Source of the DNA: Pinus tabuliformis
Taxonomy: Eukaryota; Streptophyta; Pinopsida; Pinales; Pinaceae
DNA: 64,000 bases
Direction: 5' to 3'
Assembly: GCA_031772625.1 (NCBI GenBank)
Contig: CM062816.1
Coordinates: 831,830,071 to 831,894,070, forward strand
Shown: in pieces, positions 34,412 to 45,400 of the stretch
How positions within the stretch are numbered: the stretch's first letter is position 1
Layout: the number at the start of each line of letters is the position of its first letter
Program-made: the position numbers and the translations under genes
The notes under the pieces: model-generated
Database searches by the model: none
The model's input: the letters and a program-made list of their open reading frames with translations, nothing else
What the model was told of the DNA's origin: nothing

Positions 34412-35548
34412 TGTAGAAATTTTGAATAATTAATCACTTATTCACAAAGATTATCCCGATTATGCACTATTTCGGAATACATGCACAGTACATAACCTCC
34501 TCTATGTTGATCATCAATTTAGCAGCATCAAAAACAATGAAACATCAATCGCATGCACACATTACCACAGTATGTAACCCGGGGAAAGCATACAGTTGAA
34601 AACCCCACACTATCTTTATATTATAATGATAGAGAACATGTAACAATACATAGTACAATACTCCTCACAAGTACTCAGTACTATCTCCACCTGTTACACA
34701 CAAAACTAGCTCAAATCTGATCAATCACAGCTCAAATCTCCTCCACTGCTTTGCCTGCCTCCACTGCGCAATCTTCAAGAGAAATCATTCACTCTGTAAA
34801 AACGAATTCCCTTGGTATACTATGCAAGCCTCATGGGAAATCTCCATCCATGCATGTGCAAATCTCATGCACAACTATAGTCACATCTATAGTCACAACT
34901 GATAGCAATCTCAACCTCTAACACCTGTCTCCACTGAACTGTACATGCACTGAGTTAACTGATGTATTATTTAGTTGCTTTATGAGTTAATAATGAGTGA
35001 ATTAATAATGTTTCATTCACACAACTCATCACTAGTGTATTCTTTAGTTGGACTAAAGTACAACTAGTTCAACCAAGTCAAACTGAACACAACTCCATCA
35101 ACTCCACAATCAACTCCACCAAACTCAACCACATGAGTTCTAACTGAAGTCTTGCATGCAATAGCTCAACTGACCCACAAAGAAAGTGTATTTCCTTCTA
35201 ACAGCTACATGTGCCACATCTGTAGCTCAAACTGAAGTGCTCCAAGAGGATAAGATAATGTTTATAGTCCAAATAATATTATGAGACAATAATATTCGAC
35301 TGTTCTATTTTTAGCCTGGCAGTCTAAAAATAGAAACTGCCCATATGTCTAAAAATAGAAGTCCACCTATTTTTACCAACATGACCAATCATCCACAAAT
35401 AGCATACTGCAACTCATAGACCATGATCCATATGTATAAAAATAGACATAGTCTAAAAATAGACTTTGCGCCAAAAATAGCTTGCGGGCCCACTTAGTGA
35501 AGGCAACTTCTTTCCACTAAGCTCCATCATCTTGTTGCATTCTCAACA
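34412..35548 (-). repeat. 5' LTR of the 6.5-kb copia element
   Basis: 1137 bases. It carries the same CTAAAAATAG-type boxes (35305-35314, 35324-35333, 35349-35358, 35453-35462) as the 3' LTR. Confidence 0.9.
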
Positions 35549-35553
35549 TATTT

Positions 35554-36655
35554 CTTACTTCAACAAATAGCTATCAAAGCAAAGAGACAAGATCACAAGA
35601 TATGGCATTCTGCCAGGGCCAAAACCTCTCCCTCTTGGAGAGGAAAACCCGCACAAAATTCTTCTTATAAATATTCCTATTGACTAACAGCAAGACCACA
35701 ATCCTTGACCTACTAGTCCACTCCAAGACCAAGACACCAATCCTCTTCTTGCTGTTGATATCATCATCAATATTGATGCTTCATGAAGGTCACCATTGAT
35801 GCATCTACACTGAGATATTAATTCTAACAATAAGATCATGAATACTACTCCATTGTTACTGTGATCTTCATTGTTCTGTTACTGAGATCATGTCTTCACT
35901 TGAATCAACGCTATAACGATGAGATCTTGCACAAAGATCTTTTTCATAATCAATACTTGTTACTAAGTCTTCGAAAACATAGACTAAGACTATAACTTCT
36001 TCTAGAATGTATGATGTGCCATAGCGTATTATTGTGAGTTCTATTCATCATGAATATACAAGGGCCGAGTATGATTTTGTGAGATCATAGAGATTCTTTT
36101 CATCGTAGTTAAGCTAAGGATTTATTATGCTGAGACAGGGATTATATCAATGATTAAGTTTATGTGTTGACTCAGAAGTAATGCCGAGATTGTATGGCGT
36201 TTTAGAGCGTGTGACTAGATACATGTCGAGAGTGCATTGTGAGATTATTGAGATTAGAGACTTCGTTTAGTATGCCAAGAGTCAGTGTTTTCTTCTGATT
36301 TCACCAAGATCTTCATTATCTTATCCATCCAAAGGACAAAGACCTTATGAGATTGCGATGTCTTAGAATTGTCCTCACTCACTTTGATTACCATCGAAAG
36401 CTGTAGAGATGTCTGAGACATTGTTCTATACCCACGAAGAATTATAGAGAAAATTTGAGATATGTTATCTCACTTTTGTGAAGACCTTATTGGGTATACA
36501 TATAGTGGTATGTTTAGTGTGTAAGCTGACATGAATCATTGTGTCCTTTTATTGAGTTGACATGCCATCTATATATACCTTGAAGCCGACTTGACTGTCT
36601 TTCACATCTTTTGCTGGTAGTCTTCTTCTTTGGAGGATGGTGCTTGTCTTGGAGG
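35554..36655 (-). repeat. Right LTR of the split element, piece 2
   Basis: Continues the match to the left LTR (equivalent to about 24633-25731), starting CTTACTTCAACAAATAGC. Ends at GGAGG, the target duplication of the next insertion. Confidence 0.85.
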
Positions 36656-38824
36656 TGTTGGAAGTACTGAGAGGGGGGGGGGGGGGGGGGGGCGTGAATC
36701 AATATTTCTTTTCAATTGTTATTTTTACCAGTTAAATCATTTATATTTAGAACAAAAAATGAACAATAGGAATAAATGATTTTATTAATATAACCTTTAC
36801 AATAAATCAAATACAATATATATAAGGCTCCAACAAGTTACCAAGCACCAACTTGGAATTTTTGTGAGGCTCCAACCTCCGGGGCACCAACCTTGGATTT
36901 CGGAGCACCAACTCCAAGGACACCAATCCTTCCAATTTTGAGGCACAAACCCCAAGGGCTCCAACCCTCTGCTATATATTATCTGGATATGTTTGGTAGT
37001 AATTATCTGCTCCCAAAATCTTCTTCACTGAATTCTGTCAATCTACAGCTTCACTGTAGTCTCCATGCTACATCATCAATTACAACCTATCTTCATATGA
37101 AGGAGTCTTCACAACTCTTCATATTGCCCACACAGGGTCCGCAAATTTACCTCATGATGATTTCAATTAGCCATCATGATCTCCGATAATGTCTCCAAGA
37201 TCTGCTGATACTTATCAACAAGATATATGCGCTAGGCCTCAATGTATTTTCAAAACAACTCTGTTTCGACCCTCCGTTCTTACTGTCATAGTAACTGCTT
37301 TGGGAGTGAGGCTTCAAGAGTAACTACTTCAAGAATGACTTCTTTAGAGGAGTGATTGTCGCAGTTTCATATTGTCCGTTCAATTAAAAAACAACCCTAC
37401 CCTGTTCATGCTCAGATAATATTCTTAGATCCGCAGAGTGTCCTTTTGAACTGTTATCAGAAATCACTTTAAAACATAGGTCTAAGATTTTCAATAAATA
37501 ACCCAGTCAACAGAATGTTTGACGTTCGGTTTCCTTCTTCTTCCGCTGGACCCTTCGGCTTCCTTCTTCGATCGCTTGATCTTCGGCTTCCTTTGCGCTC
37601 ACTCGACCTTCTTCGCTCGCTTGATCTTCGACTTCCTCTGTGCTCACTCGACCTTTCAGCTTCCTTCTTCGCTCGCTTGATCTTTGGCTTACTCTACGCT
37701 CACTCGACCTTCAGCTTCTCGATCTTCAGCTTCCTCTGTCTCTTCAAGTTCACCAATACTCAAAATACACGTTCATTTGGAAGAGAGGCTGAATTACAAT
37801 AGATGTTGCATATTAAAATTATATCAGAGAGGCCCTTTTTTAATATTCATACAATAGACTTATTATTTACGGAGGATTTCATAGGAGAGACCGTACCCAA
37901 TGAAGTCCCACATCCACGTCATCAATCGCAATTGCAACTTTTAACATCACTGATGTAACATGGCCAATATTCATACTGTGGATGAAATGGATGCGATATA
38001 ATATTAAACATTCGTCAATAGATCTGTTGGGTCCATAGCTCCATCGCAATCTGCGTCTTTCGAGTCCACAAGTCTTATCGCAATCGTAGTTTACCATTGT
38101 TACATTTCTTCAAGACTTGCAATATGCGACAGATGTGATATTTCTTTAGGACGTATTATAATGGTGCAGCAGGCCCACATACATATCACAATTGGCGGAT
38201 TTTAATATGGCAAGGCTTTAAAGAGGCTTGCAATGTGGCAGTCTTTCAATAAATTGTTGTTAATAAATTTTTCGGGTCCACAGCTTTATCGCAATCGACG
38301 GTTTGCGGGACTTCGACTGGCACATGGATATAAAATGGCCTTAAACCCCACAGTTGACCGTGATCTAAGGGTTGACTATGAGATCGATGGCTAGGATTGA
38401 GTGCGGGACTTCAGCCACGATCAAGGAAGTCCATACTTTCCTACCCCCGCTCTTCCGATAGTTGTTGCTCCTGTGACTTCTCTTCAATATTCCGCTCTTC
38501 TGATAGTTTTCTTCTTTACTCCTCTGTTATCGATGTTGCTTTACTGGATCTACTGTGTCATTTTTTGTTCAATTGACCTCCTGCTATTCAATTGCTTTTC
38601 AATTGACCTCCTACGTCATTTTCTGTTCAATTGACCTCCTGCGTCATTTGCTGTTCAGTTGTTCAATTGCTGTTCAATTGTCCTCCATCTCATCATATCA
38701 TCATATATCGAACTTTCATCACTATGAGCATTATGATCAATGGGCATCAATGGACAATCATGTATCAAAGAATTTTCCATCACAAACACTGCTATATTGA
38801 CATCAATGACAACCTAGATTAAAA
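36656..38824 (-). repeat. 3' LTR of the gag-only element
   Basis: 2169 bases. Contains a run of 20 G at 36673-36692 (8 G in the other LTR), a CTTCGCTCGCTTGATCTTCG minisatellite at about 37545-37740, and a short repeat around TTCAATTGACCTCCTGC at about 38565-38690. Confidence 0.85.
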
Positions 38825-40925
38825 ATCTCCCCCTTTGCCATTGATGGCAATATTCTTCTTCTCTCCCCCTTTGACATCAATGGCAAAGGAGTGCACAAGG
38901 ACTCCCCCTGTCGAATTGATTTTGTTATTTATGAATAGTATATTTTTATGGGTATGTTACTCCTCGTGATGTGGTGCTATTCTTTTTACTCAAGATAGAA
39001 GGATTACTGCCTCATCATCAACTAACACATTATCCCTTCTTCATGTCTCAAAAAAAAGGAAAAACTACTTTATCACGGCTTCAACAATGCTTAAAGATGC
39101 TCCACTTCAATGCTTCCAAATAGATTGCAAATAGCCACACACCAAATGTTAAAGTCCAAGTTTTTATGCTTCAATCGATATTCTATTGTCTCCACAGTCA
39201 GAATTAAGAGGCCTGCATAGTCTGAACCAAGAGAAAATTCCACTGAAATTGTCTTTCTTGCTATATTTCTTTAGATCCGAGTTCCTTTGTGTCTCTATGC
39301 TTCTCCTTAAGTCACAACCATCCAACATTTCAACATCATTGCATTTGGATGAAATGGTGAGAGGTTGTGCCTCACTGTTGCTATTTTTCTAAGTGACTAG
39401 TATCAACTTGAGTTATATTTGACTGCACAACATTCTCCTTGCTACAGTCCTTTTGATGAGCCTCCTTTTTTTTGTGTTCTTTCAAGTCTCTGCAATGATG
39501 GTGATTGAAGGAATCCCTTATTATTGTGCAATGATATGCCAAAATGATATGGAATCCTTGCTACAAAGTTGTGATAGAAAAGATCAACAACTTCAACTTG
39601 TTGACAGCGAATTCTCACTTCCAAACTGAGCCAACGATCATAACGATTTGTACAAGCCCAAAATTCAATCTACTTCTGACTTTTGGATTACAAGAAGACC
39701 CAAAATTCTTACTGTTTTCTTTGGAATAATACAATACAGTGACTATGGGCTGCTACAAAAATGTTACTCATACATGGCTCCAATCTTTAGGGTTCATAAA
39801 TGAGATCTTCAACCAAGACTAATCCACTGTGGTTACAAGAATTACAAGTTGCAAAATGTACCTTGATGTTGCTACAAATCACCCTTTCTGACTGTTGCAA
39901 CAATGATGATGAAGCCAACGTTTTATAGAGAATTTGCTCAGGTCGACTTTTCTTTTGGCAGGTACTGAACCAAGGGTATATGTATATATAAATATTCAAA
40001 ACAATGTCATGTCCTGGAGTAGCCTTATCACTAGAAATTCTTTGCACTAGAATAACCCTGTTACTGTAGTCATGAGACTTATGCCGATATGGTTATTGTG
40101 AGAAATTGGCACTGTACACACAGGTCCACAAACTTTTATGCTCAAAACATCACACTTCACCTTTATGCTTAGGTCACCGCATTTCATAATTGCATTTTGA
40201 TATTCGGATTATTTTAGTACAACAGGTCTGCAGGTCAATTAGATCTTATCTTGTTTCAAAAAGATTCAAAAGATGCGGAGATCACTGTTGGAAATCACAA
40301 TTTACAGTATCCAACATCTTCAATTCAGGAATCACGACTGCTGTTAGACCAAAACCTACAAGTTATCTCCACTAGCAGATTTTGATATCCAATCTGTGAC
40401 TGTCTTTTAAATTCTTTTACTGGTTGACAACTTTTTGCAATGCTTCAATTATGCTAGATTCTTCCAACTGCTCTTGCTTCAAGCTCCATTCCCAGATGTG
40501 TTTGTTTGTTTGAAGGTTGCCTCTATTACTATCCTTGATTTACCTGTTCTCACATTATATCCCTGAGTCGAGACATTCAACTTTTGTAATACCAAAAACA
40601 TAGTTATTTTCCCTATTTCTCTAGCATTGGATGGCCTTCTCTATTGCTCCAATTTCTGCTTAGTGATCAAGTGGAAAGCATCTTCAACAACAGTGCAAAA
40701 AATGGTTAGAAGATCATGTTCTTCAATGTAGTCCTCTTGAGAAATGATCTTTATCAAAGGATGATTGTTAATATAGCTCAACAAGGATTTCATAAGGAAC
40801 CTTTCATGAATAGCTTCTGCAATAATGATCGAGGAATCACAAGCTCCCCCTCACTGTATGCATGGTCTCTTTTTGGCAGAATCCCATCATAAAATACTCG
40901 AAATATCAAGAATATCTTCATCAAG
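38825..40925 (-). other. Non-coding interior of the gag-only element
   Basis: About 2.1 kb between the 3' LTR and the Gag-related frames, where copia elements normally keep pol. I see only short frames and no RT or integrase motif on either strand. Polypurine tract-like GGGGGAG repeats in antisense occur at 38825-38915. Confidence 0.5.
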
Positions 40926-41723
40926 TCAACAATATGTGTTGTTGGCTGGAGGGTTCAGGAGATTTTCAGATTGTATTTGCTTTCTTCTCCATACTTGTGT
41001 AACTTTATTTTCTGGCATGGTTCTAGCTTGAGAAGGTGCCCAAATCAAGTTACAATTACGTGCCATATGACCAATTTTATGACACTTGAAGCATTCTATG
41101 TTGTTCATGAATAATAATTCATGACTTCTTCTTGTGAAATTGCTTCTTAGAGATTGACGGGGATCATTATAAGCCCTACAATCTTTTGCCATGTATCCAA
41201 AGTTTGTACAAGAATAACAATAACCAAGAAATAAACTTTGGTACCTGGGAGATGGAGATTTCCTTGATGTACTTTTGAAGGCTTTCTGGCTTGAGATCCT
41301 TTGATGATAATTATTGCTTCTCGCATCCTTCACAACATCTACATTTCTTCTTGGAGCGGGATTTCTTCCATTGTTTCCTTGACTCTTCTCCTTGCCTTTG
41401 CTAGAACTGGGAGCATCAACATTTATTTCTAGCTTCCTCACATCCTTTTTGTTTGAAGCATTATCATTCTTGCTTGAGGATTCACCTGCATACTTGAGAC
41501 CTGATTTATCAAATGGACATCTTTGATGGTTGAGCATGTCATCTAAGGCTTGAGAGCTCTTCAAGGTTTTGTCCATCCCTTCGACCTTTTTCCCGAGGGA
41601 GACAATCTCTTCTTCCAATATTTTGCAATCATTATTTTTCTTAGCAAGTTGTTTCTCAATCTCTTCCTTAATACGTATTGCTTCATTTGCTTCTAATTTA
41701 AGGGAGATGATATCTGACTTCAT
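40926..41723 (-). other. Zinc-knuckle part of Gag in the gag-only element (fossil)
   Basis: A 265-codon antisense frame. An N-terminal helix-prone segment (coiled coil, residues about 1-60) is followed by a basic, serine-rich linker and two CCHC knuckles, CYSCTNFGYMAKDC (about 41180-41221) and CFKCHKIGHMARNC (about 41053-41094). Knuckles bind element RNA in intact relatives. Confidence 0.75.
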
Positions 41724-41854
41724 TTTGAAGATTTATTCATTTTCCTTTGCTAGACTGCTCTCCATTTCTTCCTTGATCCTTGTAGCTTTACATGTTTCAA
41801 CGTTGAGAAGGTTGATGTTAGATTTTAATTTGAAGATTTCTCCATCCTTTGCTT

Positions 41855-42331
41855 TTATTTGACATATCTAATGTTTCTATCCTTTTCTGCTTCATCAACC
41901 TGTCCTTCTATGATTTCCAATGCTTCCATTGTCTTCTTAGCTCCTTGTGCTTGTTTCCTTGCTTCTTCTAGTTGTGATCTAAAGGAGGAGACCTCTACCT
42001 TGTACTGACCAATCTCTTCTTCAAGTTTGTTCAAGCTCTTGTGCCTTTGTTCAAGTTGAATTGACAAGGTATCTTCCCGTTTCTTTGCTTTATCCAATTG
42101 ATTTGTCATGGATATGACTTCTTCATGATGCTTTCTTTTGCTTTGATGAAATTCCTTCTTAAGCTTGGCTAGCTCTTCATCCCTTTCTTGTACTTTAAGC
42201 TTGATAAGGTCAAATTTCTTCCTTGTTTGGTCTTGGCCACCAGCTAGTGCTTTCTTCTTAAGTTCCTCATTTTCCTTTTTCAAATTGATAATCTCTTCCA
42301 TGGCAGCCATAAGTTTAGTGAGGAGATCCAT
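41855..42331 (-). other. Coiled-coil part of Gag in the gag-only element (fossil)
   Basis: A 158-codon antisense frame dominated by E, K, L and Q in heptad-like order (for example LKKENEELKKKA, LEEARKQAQGAKK), predicted to be a long coiled coil. It lies between the Gag core and the knuckle segment, the arrangement seen in long SIRE-type copia Gags. Confidence 0.7.
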
Positions 42332-42430
42332 TAAATAATCTTTTTCATTCTCTTCATCTTCTAGGTCTTCTTTAGCCTTGATGTCATCATTCTCATTTTC
42401 AACTTCTATGATGGGTTTTGGATTTCCTTC

Positions 42431-42766
42431 TTAGTTTCCATCATCTTCTTGACTGGTGGTCATGGTCAATGCCCCCTTTGAGTGAAGGTCATGAAGTTTG
42501 TCCCATATACCCTTCGCTGATGAACATTTTCCTAAATTGTTCTTTATAGAATCTGGTAGCCCATTCAAGATTGCCTTCATTGATTTTGCATTGTACTCCT
42601 TGGATTCTCTATTCATCATGTTATCAGTAATTACTGATTCCCATACTTCAATGCCTTGAGTCTTTAAGAAATTCCTCATTCTTTCTTCCCATGTATCAAA
42701 GTTTCCATTGAACCACGAAGCCTCCACAAATTGATTGAATTCTATTTCAGTGGTAGAGGGAGACAC
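42431..42766 (-). other. Gag core of the gag-only element (fossil)
   Basis: A 111-codon antisense frame with the plant copia Gag pattern: WFNGNFDTWEERMRNFLKTQ, then ILNGLPDSIKNNL and CSSAKGIWDKLHDLH. It starts near the primer-binding site, as expected for the first domain of the element. Confidence 0.75.
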
Positions 42767-42872
42767 ATCTTTAGGAGGATTGGAGACTCTTCCTTAGCTT
42801 CGCCATTTGTGTTCTAATGATAAACCTTCAAGTTGTTAGGCTTTGAGTGAAGGTACTGGCTTTGATACCAAT

Positions 42873-45008
42873 TGTTGGAAATACTGAGGGGGGGGTGAAT
42901 CAATATTTCTTTTCAATTGTTATTTTTACTAGTTAAATCATTTATATTTAGAACACAAAATGAGCAATAGGAATAAATTATTTTATTAATATAATATTTA
43001 CAATAAATCAGATACAATATATATAAGGCTCCAACATGTTACCAAGCACCAACTTGGATTTTTTGTGAGGCTCCAACCTCCAGGGCACCAACCCTGTCTT
43101 GTCAAGGCACCAACCTTGGATTTAGGAGCACCAACTCCAAGGACACCAATCCTTCCAATTCTGATGCATCAACCCAAATGGATCCAACCCTCTGCTATAT
43201 ATTGTCTGGATATGTTTGGTAGTAATTCTCTGCTCCCAAAATCTTCTTCACTGAATTCTGTCAATCTACAGCTTCACTGTAGTCTCCATGCTACATCATC
43301 AATGACAACTTATCTTCATATGAAGGAGTCTTCACAACTCCTCATATTGCCCACATAGGGTCTGCAAAGTTACCTCATGATGATTTTCATTAGCCATCAT
43401 GATCTCCAATAATGTCTCCAAGATCTGTTGATACTTATCAACAAGATATTTGTGCTAGGCCTCAATGTCTTTTCAAAACAAGTCTGTTTCGACCCTCTGT
43501 TCTTACTGTCACAGTAACTGCTTCGGGAGTGAGGCTTTAGGAGTAACTGCTTCAAGAATGACTTCTTTAGAGGAGTGATTGTCATAGTTTCATATTGTGC
43601 ATTCAATAAAAACAACCTTACTCTGTTCATGCTCAGATAATCTTCTTAGATCCGCAGAGCGTCCTTTTGAACTGTTATCAGAAATCACTTTAAAGCACAT
43701 GTTCGAGCTTTTAAATAAATAATCTAGTCAACAGAATGTTTGACGTTCGGTTTCCTTCTTCTTCCGCTGGACCCTTCAACTTCCTTCTTTGATTGATTGA
43801 TCTTCAGCTTCCTATGTGCTCACTCGACCTTCTTCGCTTGCTTGATATTTGGCTTCCTCTGCGCTCACTCGAGCTTTCAGCTTCCTTCTTTGCTTGCTTG
43901 ATCTTCCGCTTCCTCTACGCTCGCTCGAACTTTGGCTTCCTCTGTCTCTTTGAGTTCACCAATACTCAGAAGACACATTCATTTGGAAGAGAGGCCGAAT
44001 TACAGTAGATGTTGCATATTAAAATTATATCAGAGAGGCCCTTTTTTAATATTCATACAATAGACTCATTATTGACGGAGGATTTCATAAGAGAGACCGT
44101 ACCCAATGAGGTCCCACATCCATGTCATAAATTGCAATAGCAACTCTTAACATCACTAATGTAACATGGTCGATATTCATACTACCGATGAAATGGACGT
44201 GATATAATATTAAACAGTCGTCAATAGATCCATCGAGTCCATAGCTCCATCACAATTGGTGGTCTGTCGGGTCCACAAGTCTTATTGTAATCGTAGTTTA
44301 CCATCGTTACATTTATTCAAGTATTTCGATATGCGACGGATGCGATATTTCTTTAGGATGTATTATAATGGTGCAATAGGTCTGCATACATATCGCAATC
44401 GACGGATTTCAATGTGGCAAGGCTTTAAAGAGGCTTGCAATGTGGCGGTATTTCAATAAATAGTTGTTAATAAATCTGTCGGGTCCACAGCCTTATCGCA
44501 ATCCATAGTTTGTGGGACTTTGACTGGCACATGGATTAAAAATGGACTTAACCCCCACAGTTGACTGTGTTCTAAGGGTTGACTATGAGATCGATGGCTA
44601 GGATTGAGTGCGAGACTTCAGCCACGATCAAGGAAGTCTGTACTTTCCTACCCCCGCTCTTTCGATAGTTGTTGCTCCTGTGACTTCTCTTCACTCTTTC
44701 ACTCTTCCGATAGTTTTCTTCTTTACTCTGTTATCGTTGTTGCTCTACTAAATCTACTGCATCATTTGCTGTTCAATTGATCTCCTGTTGTTCAATTGAT
44801 CTCCTGTTGTTCAATTGACCTCCTATGTCATTCATTGTTCAATTGTTCAATTGCTGTTCAATTGTCCTCCATCTCATCATATCATCATATATCGAACTTT
44901 CATCAATATGAGAATTATGATCAATGGGCATCAATGGACAATCATGTATCAAAGAATTTTCCATCACAAACACTGCTATATTGACATCAATGACAACCTA
45001 GATTAACA
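42873..45008 (-). repeat. 5' LTR of the gag-only element
   Basis: 2136 bases, matching the 3' LTR with scattered differences and shorter minisatellite arrays (about 43770-43950 and 44760-44865). Confidence 0.85.
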
Positions 45009-45013
45009 GGAGG

Positions 45014-45216
45014 GCTACATGACACTAGGTTAACCCATATTCTTGCTCAAGAAGAGATCTTTAACATGAATTTGATTCTTTGACTTTCCTAGACCTATGG
45101 AATGAGCAATAAACTCATTCGAATAATTTACAAAAATAATTTTTCTTTTTCTTGACAAGTACAAAGATCAAAATTACATTGACAAATACCGAACCTAGTT
45201 ACACTTTTCATCAACA
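45014..45216 (-). repeat. Right LTR of the split element, piece 3
   Basis: Matches the last 203 bases or so of the left LTR (GCTACATGACACTAGGTT onward, ending CATCAACA). The target duplication ATTTT follows at 45217. Confidence 0.85.
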
Positions 45217-45400
45217 ATTTTTGTGGTCTACTTTCATATTATTTATTTATGTTCAATTACTTCCTAACTTAAATTGTTGACTTCTTTAAGTGCACATGGG
45301 TTTATTCTTAAAACTTAAGATTGAAATATTTGACATGGTGTTGGCAAAAAAGGCCCTTGTAGAACAAACATATAGATGCCAACTATAGAAGTTGGGAACA
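45217..45400 (+). mobile_element. Old copia relic, second half (integrase start)
   Basis: Resumes the copia relic of 23790-24506 directly after the target duplication. Frames here resemble the integrase core start of plant copia (a 'YFLT-I-DF...TWVY' pattern near 45258-45300). Similarity fades by about 45400. Decayed. Confidence 0.6.

Larger units (their letters stand above)
29070..35548 (-). mobile_element. Ty1-copia element, 6.5 kb, recognisable gag-pol, broken
   Basis: Two LTRs, 29070-30190 (1121 bases) and 34412-35548 (1137 bases), starting TGTAGAAATT and ending CTCAACA in plus orientation. Exact target duplication TATTT (29065-29069 / 35549-35553). The primer-binding site TGGTATCAGAGC, complementary to initiator-methionine tRNA, lies in antisense at about 34400-34411, so the element reads right to left. 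Gene order is Gag, protease, integrase, RT, RNase H, the copia order. It is broken at several places in pol, though Gag-protease and RNase H keep long open frames. LTRs differ by about 3-5 percent by eye, making it among the younger insertions here. Confidence 0.9.
36656..45008 (-). mobile_element. Gag-only LTR element with 2.1-kb LTRs (TR-GAG type)
   Basis: LTRs 36656-38824 (2169 bases) and 42873-45008 (2136 bases), plus-orientation start TGTTGGAA and end GATTAACA. Exact target duplication GGAGG (36651-36655 / 45009-45013). The primer site TGGTATCAAAGC lies in antisense at about 42860-42870, two bases from the 5' LTR, and the polypurine tract AAAGGGGGAGAT in antisense just inside the 3' LTR (about 38825-38837). 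The 4-kb interior has Gag, a coiled-coil region and two zinc knuckles but no protease, integrase, RT or RNase H that I can see. This is the layout of non-autonomous TR-GAG elements, which rely on another element's enzymes. It is a fossil with several breaks. Confidence 0.8.
24507..45216 (-). mobile_element. LTR element (probably copia), split by two later insertions
   Basis: Its left LTR is 24507-25936 (1430 bases). Its right LTR survives as three pieces, 28947-29069, 35554-36655 and 45014-45216, summing to 1428 bases. The termini TGTTGAAGAA and TTCTTCAACA are perfect inverted repeats in the left copy. The target duplication is ATTTT at 24502-24506 and 45217-45221. A primer-site-like trace (TGTATGATAGCTATGG in antisense, about 28928-28945) at the right and a purine-rich tract in antisense (about 25937-25952) at the left place it on the minus strand. 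The 3-kb internal region has no intact pol. LTRs differ by perhaps 6-8 percent by eye. It is a fossil with many breaks. Confidence 0.8.

Noticed and set aside
38825-40925. Hidden pol genes in the gag-only element
   Set aside because: Both strands were read for RT (YVDD), RNase H and integrase landmarks and none was seen.
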